DNA from: an uncultured Campylobacter sp.
GTDB lineage: Bacteria > Actinomycetota > Actinomycetes > Mycobacteriales > Mycobacteriaceae
Length of the DNA: 64,000 nt
NCBI GenBank assembly: GCA_946221035.1
Contig: CAMIME010000004.1
Location: 1-64,000 of the forward strand
Direction of reading: 5' to 3'
How positions within the stretch are numbered: the stretch's first letter is position 1; each line of letters opens with the position of its first letter. The notes under the pieces are model-generated. The model was not told the DNA's origin. It worked only from the letters and a program-made list of their open reading frames with translations, and ran no database searches. Shown here piece by piece: positions 8,067 to 16,176 of the stretch. Position numbers and translations under genes: made by a program.

Positions 8067-9410
8067 TTAGTAGTTCAGGTTGGGGTTGTAGCGCAGTTTG
8101 TTCGGCTCGGGCCGGCACTCCTCGGCGATGGCGATGCCCTCGGCAAGCAGCCCCTGCTCACGCAGGAGCCGGAGGTTCGTGGTCGCCCGGTCGCGCATGT
8201 CAAAGGGGGTGAGTGTGTTCACGTAAATCTGGGTGCCGCCTTCAAACCCGGCGAGGGTGGAGATGCGCCACTTCAGGTTCACCCGCCACGGCATGGGCAC
8301 GTCGAGGTCCACGGGCCGGTAGTGCCACTCCTCGTTGGTGGCAACCTCGGTACCGGTTGCCGCGTGGGCGGCGTGGAGCAGATCCGACACGGCCCGGACC
8401 TCCTCGGGCGTGTGCAGCCAGGGTTCGGAGGCGGCGGACTTCGAGTACACCGTCATCGTGGGGTAGCGGTGGCCCACGCCCGCCACCAGGATCGCATGCT
8501 CGTTCTCCGCGATCACTAGGTTGTGGTAGAAGGCGTGGTTGATGCCCCATTCGTTGTACAGGTTGAGGTTTTGGCGCAGTTTCGCCGTTTCGGTCTCGGC
8601 GTTCACGCCGCGCTCGTCGATAGCCACCAGCTGCTTGTGCAGGTGCTCGAACGAGGCGCCGGCGGGGGAAAGCCAGTTTTGGAACACCACCACGTACCGG
8701 GCGTAGAGGTGCTGCTCCACCAGATCCCGCAGCGCGTCGATAGTAAAGGCGATGAACCTGTAGTGCTCCTCAGACCCCAGCGCGCCCGATCCGGCGAGCT
8801 GGCCCGCGTGCTCCGCACCGTCGACATAGTGGCGCCGCCCGATGATCACGTCGTGGCCACCGCCGAAATAGGCGGGAGCGTACTCCAGCAGCTCCTCCTC
8901 ATCCAGGTTGGGGTCCTGCCCCGCCGCTGCCAGCCGGGTGCGCACGATGTCGAGCACGTGCGCACGCCCAACCGGGTCGGCGAGGTAGCGCTCCATGTGC
9001 TCGCGCCTGGCCTGCGGCATGGTGTAACCGTAGTTTTTGCGCCAGTAGTCGTAGGAGACGATTTCGAACAGGTTGGGCACCCGCCGAAAGTCCGCGCGCG
9101 TGTGGTCCAGCTCTCCCGGTAGCAGGTCGCGCAGAATCCCAAACGAGCCGTCCTCGTTGGAAACCAAGCGGGATTTCTCCGGCGGGGTTTTCAGCTTCCG
9201 GTCTTCGCAGAAATTGCAGGTGTCAGTGTGTGCGCCGGGCAACAAGGGGGTGGGGTTCGGAGGCGTGGCAGCAAGCGGCCGGTTGCCCCGCCCCGGCACG
9301 GACCACACCTCCGTGCCCGAGAAGGGGTTGACCTGCTTCAGCGTCCCGTCGGCCATGGTGCGCAGCGCAACTTGGTAGGAGTGCACTGGTGTTGGTGAGA
9401 CGTTGAACAT
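8067..9410 (-). CDS. GalT/HIT-like protein, probably DUF4921 family
   Basis: The 447-residue protein resembles galactose-1-phosphate uridylyltransferases of the HIT superfamily. It has an N-terminal zinc-type 'TDTCNFCEDRK' Cys-x-x-Cys and the central block 'WLSPAGASFEHLHKQLVAID', where His-Leu-His-Lys-Gln corresponds to the GalT His-x-His-x-Gln nucleotidyl-transfer motif. The overall sequence fits an actinobacterial family I remember as DUF4921, which has no firm function. Start ATG 9410 lies 7 bases after TACCCT, so it is leaderless. The M20 gene follows closely. No other Leloir-pathway gene is nearby, so true GalT activity is uncertain. Confidence 0.75.
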   Translation of the reverse strand: MFNVSPTPVHSYQVALRTMADGTLKQVNPFSGTEVWSVPGRGNRPLAATPPNPTPLLPGAHTDTCNFCEDRKLKTPPEKSRLVSNEDGSFGILRDLLPGELDHTRADFRRVPNLFEIVSYDYWRKNYGYTMPQARREHMERYLADPVGRAHVLDIVRTRLAAAGQDPNLDEEELLEYAPAYFGGGHDVIIGRRHYVDGAEHAGQLAGSGALGSEEHYRFIAFTIDALRDLVEQHLYARYVVVFQNWLSPAGASFEHLHKQLVAIDERGVNAETETAKLRQNLNLYNEWGINHAFYHNLVIAENEHAILVAGVGHRYPTMTVYSKSAASEPWLHTPEEVRAVSDLLHAAHAATGTEVATNEEWHYRPVDLDVPMPWRVNLKWRISTLAGFEGGTQIYVNTLTPFDMRDRATTNLRLLREQGLLAEGIAIAEECRPEPNKLRYNPNLNY

Positions 9411-9417
9411 GCGTGTC

Positions 9418-9436
9418 AGGGTACCCGGATTACCCT
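9418..9436. promoter_or_regulatory. Divergent leaderless promoters, two TACCCT boxes
   Basis: In the 33-base gap, TACCCT reads leftward at 9423-9418 (7 bases before ATG 9410) and rightward at 9431-9436 (7 bases before ATG 9444). The two boxes are identical. Confidence 0.65.
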
Positions 9437-9443
9437 TACACGC

Positions 9444-9833
9444 ATGTCAGTGATCCAGTTCGACATCCTCGTCCCACCCCAAGCCGCGGACGAGGTCCGC
9501 GCCGCGTTTCAGCGCGCCCTTGACATCCTCGTGCGCCGCGACAAGCTCACCGCCGGCAGCGTCACGATGGAGCCCATGCGTATCGACGACTCCGTCACCA
9601 CCCAACTGCGCACCACCTACGAACGGAACCGCGGCGAACCGGCAGACGACGCCATCGTCCACCGCCTCCGCGCCGAAGTCGAAGGCGCTGCGAGCCTCAA
9701 CTCCCTGGCCATGGGACTCTCCCGCATCCTCACCCCCAAGGCGGACCTACCGCGCGACCCCGTGCTTCTGGAACAGGAGGAGCGGTTCGAAGCGCCCTCG
9801 ATCTACCCCTGGGTCGTCGAGGTGTTCAGGTAA
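9444..9833 (+). CDS. Small conserved-looking protein of unknown function
   Basis: The 129-residue protein is not recognised. It has no signal peptide or membrane segment. The sequence runs from a beta-like N-terminus ('MSVIQFDILVPPQAADEVRAAF') through an arginine-rich helix and a loop with 'RIDDSVTTQLRTTYERNRG' to an aromatic C-terminus ('IYPWVVEVFR'). A leaderless TACCCT promoter 7 bases upstream and codon use like the neighbours support a real gene. Its last 31 bases overlap the end of the convergent glycerate kinase gene. Confidence 0.7.
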   Translation: MSVIQFDILVPPQAADEVRAAFQRALDILVRRDKLTAGSVTMEPMRIDDSVTTQLRTTYERNRGEPADDAIVHRLRAEVEGAASLNSLAMGLSRILTPKADLPRDPVLLEQEERFEAPSIYPWVVEVFR

Positions 9834-10933
9834 GCCACCGCGATCTCCGCACCCGCGCGGGTGAGCTGCTCCCGCGTTGAGCCTTCCTTCAGGGTGACGG
9901 CGATGGTGCCTTCCGCGGGTTCTACCTCGAACGACCCGGCGGCGATTGCGAACGCGGCGTCGGCGTCGCGGGCGAGCGTTCCCACCACCGCGGGAACCTT
10001 GCCGGTGCCCGTTTGCCCGTCGTAGCGGCCCTCACCGGTGATCACCAGCGCTGCGCCGTCGACGGCCTCGCTCAGCCCGTTCGACTCCGCCACCACCTGC
10101 GCGCCGGGCAGCACGTGCACGTGGGAGCTGTCGCCGTGCAGCATCGTGGACAACCAGGTCACACCGATGCCGACGCCGCCCGCGGCACCCAGGCCCGGGG
10201 TCGTCGGGTCAACGTCGGCGACCTCGCACAGCCGGCTGAGGCCGCGCTCCAGGGTGGCTACACCCTCTTCGTCCGCACCCTTCTGGGGGCCGAACACCGC
10301 CGCCGCGCCATCGGGGCCGGTGGGCGGGGCAGTGGTGTCGGTAAGCAGGACCCACTCCATCGCCCCGGCCGGGACGTTGACCTTGGCGGTGTCGAAGCCG
10401 GCCAGCCGCTCGAGCGACCCGCCGCCGGGTTTGAGCTGGTAGCCGGCCTGGTCCAGCGGGTTCACCCCGAGGGCGACCAGAATGCCTGTGCCGCCGTCGA
10501 CCGTTGCGGTGCCGCCGCACCCGAGCACCACGCGGCGGGCGCCACGGGTCTCGGCGTCGGCGATGAGGACGCCGGTGCCGTAGGTGTCCCCGGTCAGCGG
10601 GACGGGCTTGTCCGCAACCGCCGGCAGGCCCGTAGCTGCGGCGACGTCGATGAACGCGGTTTCGCTCGCCGCGTGGAACGTGTAGGCGGCTTCGGTGAGG
10701 CGACCTGCGGCATCCACGGTGGGCAAGACGATGCGCTCGCCTTCGAACAGGGCGGAGGTGCCCTCACCGCCGTCCGCCATCGGGGTGAGCAACACCTCAG
10801 CGTCTCGGATGATGCTTCTCACGCCCTCCGCGATCCACTCGGCGGCCTGATCCGCGGTGGCGGTGCCCTTGAATGAATCCGGGGCGATGATGATCTTCGG
10901 CGACGGCGCGTCCGCGCCCGGGGTTATCGGCAT
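9803..10933 (-). CDS. Glycerate kinase
   Basis: This 376-residue enzyme phosphorylates D-glycerate (GarK/GlxK family, usual length about 380). Key blocks are the N-terminal 'KIIIAPDSFKGTATADQAAEWIAEGV', 'TPMADGGEGTSALF', 'VVLGCGGTATVDGGTGILVALG' and 'ALVITGEGRYDGQTGTGKVP'. ATG 10933 is preceded by GAGGTG. The gene is divergent from gdh with 172 bases between starts. Its 3' end overlaps the small gene at 9444-9833, so the transcripts are antisense over 31 bases. The product feeds 2- or 3-phosphoglycerate into glycolysis. Confidence 0.93.
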   Translation of the reverse strand: MPITPGADAPSPKIIIAPDSFKGTATADQAAEWIAEGVRSIIRDAEVLLTPMADGGEGTSALFEGERIVLPTVDAAGRLTEAAYTFHAASETAFIDVAAATGLPAVADKPVPLTGDTYGTGVLIADAETRGARRVVLGCGGTATVDGGTGILVALGVNPLDQAGYQLKPGGGSLERLAGFDTAKVNVPAGAMEWVLLTDTTAPPTGPDGAAAVFGPQKGADEEGVATLERGLSRLCEVADVDPTTPGLGAAGGVGIGVTWLSTMLHGDSSHVHVLPGAQVVAESNGLSEAVDGAALVITGEGRYDGQTGTGKVPAVVGTLARDADAAFAIAAGSFEVEPAEGTIAVTLKEGSTREQLTRAGAEIAVAYLNTSTTQG

Positions 10934-11105
10934 AGGTGCACCTCAGGATCGGGATCTTAAACGGGGAGAGGTTGGGTTTTCCTGGGAGAGTGTAACGGAG
11001 CCGTCGAAAAGCGAGCGAAGTGTCTTTTATGGCGCGAAATGCTGGTGTACTCTCGTTCCCGGTTGTGAAAACTGTAACCGTATAGGTATTGGAAGGGGAA
11101 TGCGC
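10934..11105. promoter_or_regulatory. Glycerate kinase / gdh divergent control region
   Basis: For gdh, an extended -10-like TACTCT (11048-11053) lies about 50 bases before the start, and GGAAGGGG at 11091-11098 is its ribosome-binding site. A motif variant CGTCGAAAAGC, preceded by CGGAG, is at 11002-11012. I could not identify a nitrogen-control operator with confidence. Confidence 0.45.
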
Positions 11106-12452
11106 ATGAGCACGATCGACCAGGAAGTAGCTGGTTATTACGACAAGCTGCTGAAGCGCAACGCAGGCGAGCCGGAGTTCCACCAGGCCGTGGCCGAGGT
11201 GATGGATTCGCTGAAGATTGTGCTGGAGAAAGACCCGCACTACGCGGACTACGGCCTGATCGAGCGACTGTGTGAGCCGGAGCGGCAGATCATCTTCCGC
11301 GTGCCCTGGGTGGATGACGAAGGTGTGGTGCGCGTCAACCGCGGCTTCCGCGTGCAGTTCAACTCAGCTCTGGGCCCCTACAAGGGCGGCCTGCGTTTCC
11401 ACCCGAGCGTGAACCTGGGCATCATCAAATTCCTCGGGTTCGAGCAGATTTTCAAGAACTCACTGACCGGCCTGCCCATCGGCGGCGGTAAGGGCGGATC
11501 CGACTTCGACCCGAAGGGCCGCTCCGAAGGCGAGGTCATGCGTTTTTGCCAGTCCTTCATGACGGAGCTCTACCGCCACATCGGTGAATACCGCGACGTG
11601 CCGGCCGGCGACATTGGCGTGGGCGGGCGTGAGATCGGCTACCTCTTCGGCCAGTACCGTCGCCTGGAAAACCAACACGAGTCCGGCGTCCTTACCGGTA
11701 AGGGCCTGAATTGGGGCGGCTCCCTCGTGCGCACGGAGGCCACGGGCTACGGCACCGTGTACTTCACCGACGAGATGATGCGGGCAAACGGTGACTCGAT
11801 CGACGGCGCGAAAGTCATCGTTTCCGGGTCGGGCAACGTGGCCATCTACGCTGTGCAAAAGGCCCAGGAGCTGGGTGCGACCGTGGTGGGCTTCTCCGAT
11901 TCCTCCGGCTGGGTCGAAACCCCAAATGGCGTGGACCTCGAGCTGCTTAGGGAGATCAAGGAGCGCCGCCGCGGCCGCGTTTCGGAGTACGTGGAGGAGG
12001 CCACCGGTGCCACGTTCCACGCAGATGGGTCGATCTGGGACCTGAAGGCGGACGTGGCCCTACCGTGTGCAACGCAAAATGAGCTCGACGGCGATCACGC
12101 TCGCACGTTGATCGAAAACGGCGTGAAGTACGTCGCTGAGGGAGCAAACATGCCCTCGACCGCGGAGGCGATCGAGGTATTCCGCAACAGCAAGATCAGC
12201 TTCGGCCCGGGTAAGGCGGCGAACGCGGGCGGCGTGGCCACCTCCGCGCTGGAGATGCAGCAAAACGCGTCGCGCGACTCCTGGTCCTTCGACTACACCG
12301 ACGACCGCCTGCAAAAAATCATGTCGAATATTTTCAAGGTGGCGAACCAGACGGCGGCCGAATACGGCCACGATGGGGACTACATCGTGGGCGCGAACAT
12401 CGCCGGATTTAAAAAGGTTGCGGACGCGATGCTCGCTCAGGGTGTGATTTAG
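11106..12452 (+). CDS. gdh: NADP-dependent glutamate dehydrogenase
   Basis: The 448-residue enzyme aminates 2-oxoglutarate to glutamate, the main ammonium-assimilation route of corynebacteria when ammonium is plentiful. 'GGLRFHPSVNLGIIKFLGFEQIFKNSLTG' and 'PIGGGKGGSDFDPKG' (catalytic lysine near residue 129) are diagnostic, and 'VSGSGNVAIYAVQKA' is the nucleotide-binding glycine motif. The sequence is very close to what I recall of the C. glutamicum enzyme. An ATG at 11100 and extra upstream frame are available, but ATG 11106 has the better spacing from GGAAGGGG and matches the family N-terminus. Confidence 0.97.
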   Translation: MSTIDQEVAGYYDKLLKRNAGEPEFHQAVAEVMDSLKIVLEKDPHYADYGLIERLCEPERQIIFRVPWVDDEGVVRVNRGFRVQFNSALGPYKGGLRFHPSVNLGIIKFLGFEQIFKNSLTGLPIGGGKGGSDFDPKGRSEGEVMRFCQSFMTELYRHIGEYRDVPAGDIGVGGREIGYLFGQYRRLENQHESGVLTGKGLNWGGSLVRTEATGYGTVYFTDEMMRANGDSIDGAKVIVSGSGNVAIYAVQKAQELGATVVGFSDSSGWVETPNGVDLELLREIKERRRGRVSEYVEEATGATFHADGSIWDLKADVALPCATQNELDGDHARTLIENGVKYVAEGANMPSTAEAIEVFRNSKISFGPGKAANAGGVATSALEMQQNASRDSWSFDYTDDRLQKIMSNIFKVANQTAAEYGHDGDYIVGANIAGFKKVADAMLAQGVI

Positions 12453-12463
12453 CCGCAATCCGC

Positions 12464-12469
12464 TACGCT
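12464..12469 (+). promoter_or_regulatory. -10 box of sepIVA (leaderless)
   Basis: TACGCT ends 8 bases before ATG 12478, which fixes the start three codons inside the longest open frame. Confidence 0.6.
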
Positions 12470-12477
12470 TGGCAATT

Positions 12478-13239
12478 ATGTACCGCGTTTTTGAAGCTTT
12501 GGACGAACTTGTTCAAACTGTGGAGCAGGCCTACGGCGTGCCCATGACCGCCAACTGCATGGTTCCCCGCAACGAGATGCTCGCGCTTCTCGACGACCTC
12601 CGGAACGCCCTGCCCGTCGATTTGGACGACGCGCAGGACGTGTTGGACAAGCAGGACGAAATCTTGCGCGGGGCGCAGGACCGGGCGAACGTCCTCGTGG
12701 GCGACGCTGAGGAAGAGTCCCGCCGGGTGCTCTCGGACGCCAACAGCGAGGCGGAGTCCATCCTGTCCGATGCGCAGACCAAGGCCACGCAGCTGGTCTC
12801 CTCGGCCGAGGACGAGTCCCGCATGATGATCACCCAGGCCCAAACCGTTGCGGAGACCACGGTGGTCAACGCCCAGCGCGAGGCGGACAACCTGGTCGAA
12901 TCCGGCAACATGGAGTACCAGCGCTCCGTCGAGCAGGGCCTGGCGAAGCAGGAGCGTCTCGTGTCCGAATCTGAGGTCATGCGCCGCGCGGACGAGGAGG
13001 CCCACCGCCTGGTGGAGCAGGCCCACACCGACGCCTCGCGCCTGCGCACGGAGTGCGATGACTACGTCGACTCCAAACTGGCTCAGTTCGAGGAGACACT
13101 GAACTCCGTGCTGCGCACTGTGACGTCCGATCGTTCCGCTCTGCGCCGTGGCGCCGGGATTTCCGGCGCAGGTCGCGTCGAGTCCGAGCGGGTGGAGCAG
13201 GCGGAGCGTACAGACCGCACCCGCTCACCGCGCCGGTAG
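12478..13239 (+). CDS. sepIVA: SepIVA-like DivIVA-domain division protein
   Basis: The 253-residue protein has an N-terminal DivIVA-like segment ('MYRVFEALDELVQTVEQAYGVPMTANCMVPRNEMLALLDDLRNALP') and then a long alanine/glutamate/glutamine-rich coiled coil (about residues 70-215). The tail is arginine- and serine-rich. In mycobacteria the protein at this locus, next to yceD-rnc-mutM, is SepIVA (Rv2927c), a regulator of septation and cell-wall synthesis, and sequence style and neighbours agree. It acts in the cytoplasm, probably at septum or membrane. The leaderless start is set by TACGCT. It might also be called simply a DivIVA/Wag31 paralogue. Confidence 0.8.
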   Translation: MYRVFEALDELVQTVEQAYGVPMTANCMVPRNEMLALLDDLRNALPVDLDDAQDVLDKQDEILRGAQDRANVLVGDAEEESRRVLSDANSEAESILSDAQTKATQLVSSAEDESRMMITQAQTVAETTVVNAQREADNLVESGNMEYQRSVEQGLAKQERLVSESEVMRRADEEAHRLVEQAHTDASRLRTECDDYVDSKLAQFEETLNSVLRTVTSDRSALRRGAGISGAGRVESERVEQAERTDRTRSPRR

Positions 13240-13276
13240 CCTGAGCGCACCCGCCCGCGCCGGTCGCCCGAGCGCA
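13230..13276. repeat. Near-identical 20-bp direct repeats across the sepIVA stop
   Basis: GCGCCGGTAGCCTGAGCGCA (13230-13249) and GCGCCGGTCGCCCGAGCGCA (13257-13276) differ at two positions and have a period of 27 bases. The first copy contains the sepIVA stop codon. Confidence 0.75.
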
Positions 13277-13278
13277 AA

Positions 13279-13341
13279 TCCAGCGAAACGGTTGTAGCGA
13301 ATCGTCCAAATCCCGGGATTCGCTACAACCGTTTCGCTGGA
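13279..13341. repeat. 25-bp perfect inverted repeat with 13-base loop
   Basis: Arms 13279-13303 and 13317-13341 are exact reverse complements; the left arm contains CAGCGAAACGGTTGTAGCGA. The loop is 13304-13316. A T5 run follows on the plus strand (about 13345-13349), so it could end sepIVA transcription, but the arms are much longer than a normal terminator stem and not GC-dominated. Confidence 0.8.
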
Positions 13342-13461
13342 AACTTTTTCGGGGGTCTCGGGGAAACGCGTCGAGTGGACCCCACCGCGGCTCAGACCGC
13401 CTTCCTTTCGCGCCCCATCGCACGGCTGCCCTACTGACTACGCGTCTGGGCCGCCGCGTAT

Positions 13462-13467
13462 TACCCT
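13462..13467 (+). promoter_or_regulatory. -10 box of yceD-rnc-mutM (leaderless)
   Basis: TACCCT ends 9 bases before ATG 13477. An in-frame ATG directly after the box (13468) lies too close to be transcribed, so the second ATG is preferred. Confidence 0.55.
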
Positions 13468-13476
13468 ATGGGGGTT

Positions 13477-14010
13477 ATGGCTACCAATCCCTTTGTGTTC
13501 GATGTCGGTGATGCGCTCAGTGACGGTACCCCGGTCACTGTGACGCAGACGGGTCCGTCGCCGTCCCGGATCGGACCCGAGATGATCGCCATCCCCGAGG
13601 GCCGCGAGGCCGAGGTTGAGGCGACCATCATCCCCCTCGGCTCAGGCCTCATGGTCGACGCGACCGCTACCGCGAGGCTGCAGGGCGAGTGCGTGCGCTG
13701 CCTCAAGGAACTCACGCCGACAGAGACGCTGCGCATCTCGGAGGTGTTCTCGGCCTCGGACGACTTCATCTCGGGTGACGACGAAGCCGCCGAGGACGCG
13801 GGCTCCGGCGACGAAATCTCCCGCGTGGTGGATAACACGGTTGATCTCGAGCAGGCTTTCGTGAACGAGGCGGGCTTGACCTGGCCCTTCAACCCGACCT
13901 GCCAGCCGGAATGCGCCGGCGACACTGACGTTCCTGCCCCCGACGGGATCTCCGGGGAAGAAGAGGACACGGTGGATCCGCGCTGGGCTGGCCTGGAGAA
14001 GTTCCTGTGA
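13477..14010 (+). CDS. yceD: YceD/DUF177 family metal-binding-type protein
   Basis: This 177-residue member of the DUF177 family has 'LQGECVRCLKELT' (Cys-x-x-Cys) and a later 'NPTCQPECAG' pair, spaced as in YceD proteins. The middle is acidic ('GDDEAAEDAGSGDEISRVVDNTVDLEQAFV'). YceD is linked to 23S rRNA maturation in other bacteria and usually precedes rpmF; here, as in mycobacteria, it precedes rnc. The stop overlaps the rnc GTG (GTGA), so the genes are coupled. The start is the ATG consistent with a leaderless message. Confidence 0.85.
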   Translation: MATNPFVFDVGDALSDGTPVTVTQTGPSPSRIGPEMIAIPEGREAEVEATIIPLGSGLMVDATATARLQGECVRCLKELTPTETLRISEVFSASDDFISGDDEAAEDAGSGDEISRVVDNTVDLEQAFVNEAGLTWPFNPTCQPECAGDTDVPAPDGISGEEEDTVDPRWAGLEKFL

Positions 14011-14780
14011 GTCGCGGACGGGGCAAGGGCTTGAGCGCAGAGGAGGCGTGGTCCAAAGCTTTTACCGTCGTCGACCACTCGCCGCTGATTGAGCGGCTCG
14101 GCGTCGACCTCTCCCAGGACCAGCTGAAGTTGGCCCTGACCCACCGCTCCTTCGCCAACGAGCACGGGCACCTGCCCAACAACGAGCGCCTGGAATTTGT
14201 GGGCGACGCGATCCTGGGCCTGATCGTGGCCACCGAGCTGTTCCAGATGTATCCGTCGCGGCCGGAGAGCGAACTCTCGCCGATGCGCGCCTCCATCGTC
14301 TCCCGGTACGGGCTCGCGGAGGTCGCGCGAGAGATCGGGCTGGGTGAGCACGTGCTCGTAGGTAAGGGCGAGGAGCACACCGGTGGGCGCCAGAAGGATT
14401 CGATCCTGGCGGATACGACAGAAGCCCTGCTCGGCGCGATCTACCTCGAGCACGGATTCGCCACCGCTCGGGATGTCATTTTGCGTTTGTTTGGGCAGAA
14501 GGTGGCGCAGGCGACCGTCGCTACGCGGAGGCAGGATTGGAAGACGGCCCTGCAGGTGCGCTTGGCCGAGTTGAAACTTCCGGTGGCGGAGTACCGCTCC
14601 GAGGCCGAGGGGCCGGACCACGACCAGACGTTCACGGCCGAGGTTGTGGTGGCCGGCATCGCGCGCGGCAAAGGCGTGGGGCCGAATAAGAAGGTTGCGG
14701 AGCAGGAGGCCGCGCACCAGGCGGTGCTGTACTTGCGCGACAACGCCGCGGAGGCGGTGCGCGGCGCGGCGGGACAGTAA
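14007..14780 (+). CDS. rnc: Ribonuclease III
   Basis: This 257-residue double-strand-specific endoribonuclease processes rRNA and mRNA. The signature 'NNERLEFVGDAILGL' lies near residues 51-65, the second acidic cluster is in 'DTTEALLGAIYLEHG', and a C-terminal double-stranded-RNA-binding domain runs from about residue 170 ('DWKTALQVRLAELKLP' to 'GPNKKVAEQEAAHQAVLYL'). The start is GTG overlapping the yceD stop. The frame ends in TAATG shared with mutM. Confidence 0.95.
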   Translation: MSRGRGKGLSAEEAWSKAFTVVDHSPLIERLGVDLSQDQLKLALTHRSFANEHGHLPNNERLEFVGDAILGLIVATELFQMYPSRPESELSPMRASIVSRYGLAEVAREIGLGEHVLVGKGEEHTGGRQKDSILADTTEALLGAIYLEHGFATARDVILRLFGQKVAQATVATRRQDWKTALQVRLAELKLPVAEYRSEAEGPDHDQTFTAEVVVAGIARGKGVGPNKKVAEQEAAHQAVLYLRDNAAEAVRGAAGQ

Positions 14781-15601
14781 TGCCGGAGCTTCCTGAGGTC
14801 GAGGTCGTCCGCCGCGGGTTGGACCGGCACCTGGTCGGTCGCACGTTCGGGCGGGTGGAGGTGCTGCACCCGCGCGCGGCCCGCGGCAATACCGTCGACC
14901 TGGAGCAAGCGCTGCCGAGACTTACAGTCACCGGCACCGGCAGGCGCGGAAAGTACTTGTGGCTCACGCTAGACAACGGCGCAGCGCTCCTCGTCCACCT
15001 CCGCATGAGCGGACAGATGCTCGTCGGCCCGCACGGCGCGGTGCAATCGCCGCACCTGCGCATCCGCGCGGACATGGGTGACGTCGAGCTCGACTTCGTC
15101 GACCAGCGCACCTTCGGTTACTGGCAGCTCACACAGCTTATCGACGGCGTCCCGTTGCCCGCCTCCCACATCGCACCCGACCCTTTCGAGGCATCGTTCG
15201 ATTTGCGGGAGACCGCCCGCAACATGCGCCGGAGAAACACGAAGCTGAAGACGGTGCTGCTGAATCAGGAGGTGGTGAGCGGTATCGGGTCGATCTACGC
15301 CGACGAGGCCATGTGGGCCGCGCGGCTGAGGCCCTGGCGCACCGCCCGCACGATGCGACAGCGTGACGCCGAAGCGGTGTTGAATGCGTCGCGGGAGGTC
15401 ATGGCGCGCTCGCTCGAACAGGGTGGGACCAGCTTTGACGCGCTCTACGTCAACGTCAATGGGGCATCGGGGTACTTCTCCCGGTCCCTCAACGCGTACG
15501 GCCAGGCAGGGCGGCCCTGCGCGCGCTGCGGCACGCCGATTGAACGCGTCGTGGTGGGCGGGCGCTCGAGTTACTTCTGCCCGGTGTGCCAAATTCTGTG
15601 A
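14780..15601 (+). CDS. mutM: Formamidopyrimidine-DNA glycosylase
   Basis: This 273-residue base-excision enzyme removes 8-oxoguanine and formamidopyrimidines. The mature N-terminus 'PELPEVE' supplies the catalytic proline and glutamate, 'VHLRMSGQMLV' and 'NQEVVSGIGSIYADEAMW' are the helix-two-turn-helix region, and the C-terminal zinc finger is 'CARCGTPIERVVVGGRSSYFCPVC'. The start overlaps the rnc stop. A copy of the interspersed motif is at 15136-15146 within the coding sequence. Confidence 0.96.
   Translation: MPELPEVEVVRRGLDRHLVGRTFGRVEVLHPRAARGNTVDLEQALPRLTVTGTGRRGKYLWLTLDNGAALLVHLRMSGQMLVGPHGAVQSPHLRIRADMGDVELDFVDQRTFGYWQLTQLIDGVPLPASHIAPDPFEASFDLRETARNMRRRNTKLKTVLLNQEVVSGIGSIYADEAMWAARLRPWRTARTMRQRDAEAVLNASREVMARSLEQGGTSFDALYVNVNGASGYFSRSLNAYGQAGRPCARCGTPIERVVVGGRSSYFCPVCQIL
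15136..15146 (-). repeat. Interspersed motif CGTCGATAAGC
   Basis: Exact copy on the minus strand inside mutM (encodes Leu-Ile-Asp on the plus strand). Confidence 0.75.
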
Positions 15602-15617
15602 GCCCGGTGTGTGGGCG

Positions 15618-15623
15618 TACGGT
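15618..15623 (+). promoter_or_regulatory. -10 box of the flavin reductase-like gene (leaderless)
   Basis: TACGGT ends 7 bases before ATG 15631 and overrides a longer upstream open frame. Confidence 0.55.
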
Positions 15624-15630
15624 ACTAATC

Positions 15631-16152
15631 ATGAGTGCTCAGCCCGTTGAAGCGCAGGCGTTCAAGGATGCGATGTCCCAGCTCGCGGCCGCCGTCACTA
15701 TTGTGACCACCGGCACGCGCGAGCTTCCGCACGGCACCACCGTCAGTGCGTTTATGTCGCTGTCGCTCGAGCCGCCGATGGTGCTGGTGTCCCTGCACCA
15801 GGATTCGTCCCTACTCGCGCACCTCGAGTCCGGCTCCAACATCGGCGTCAACGTGCTGTCAACGGAGCAGGATCAGCTGGCGCGGCGGTTCGCGAACAAG
15901 CGGATTGACAGGTTCGCTGGCGTGGAGTGGACGATGGCGGACGGCGCGCCCCAACTGGCAGGGAACCACACCTGGGTCGCTGGCACCGTCGCGCGCATGA
16001 TCCCGGCAGGGGATCACGTCCTCCTGCTCGTGGACGTGGAGGCGACGGACGTGAACACGAACTGTCCGCTGCTGTACTGGCAACGCGAGTTTGGCACGCA
16101 CGGTGCGATTGAACCCGGGGACGTGACAACGAAGTCCGTCGATACGCGATAG
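15631..16152 (+). CDS. Flavin reductase-like domain protein
   Basis: This 173-residue single-domain FMN-binding split-barrel protein resembles the reductase partners of two-component flavin monooxygenases (HpaC type). The block 'AAAVTIVTTGTRELPHGTTVSAFMSLSLEPPMVLVSLHQDSSLLAHL' is the flavin-binding core, followed by 'IGVNVLSTEQDQLARRFAN' and a C-terminal 'LYWQREFGTH'. No oxygenase gene is adjacent. The LLM protein at 143-1210 is far away, so partnership is only a guess. Confidence 0.88.
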   Translation: MSAQPVEAQAFKDAMSQLAAAVTIVTTGTRELPHGTTVSAFMSLSLEPPMVLVSLHQDSSLLAHLESGSNIGVNVLSTEQDQLARRFANKRIDRFAGVEWTMADGAPQLAGNHTWVAGTVARMIPAGDHVLLLVDVEATDVNTNCPLLYWQREFGTHGAIEPGDVTTKSVDTR

Positions 16153-16163
16153 CTCATTGCAGC

Positions 16164-16169
16164 TACACT
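16164..16169 (+). promoter_or_regulatory. -10 box of the AGCS symporter gene (leaderless)
   Basis: TACACT ends 7 bases before ATG 16177. Confidence 0.6.
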
Positions 16170-16176
16170 GCCCCGC

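Noticed and set aside
8067..9410. Naming the gene galT
   Set aside because: The His-x-His-x-Gln motif is present, but the protein is longer than classical GalT and no galactose genes are nearby.
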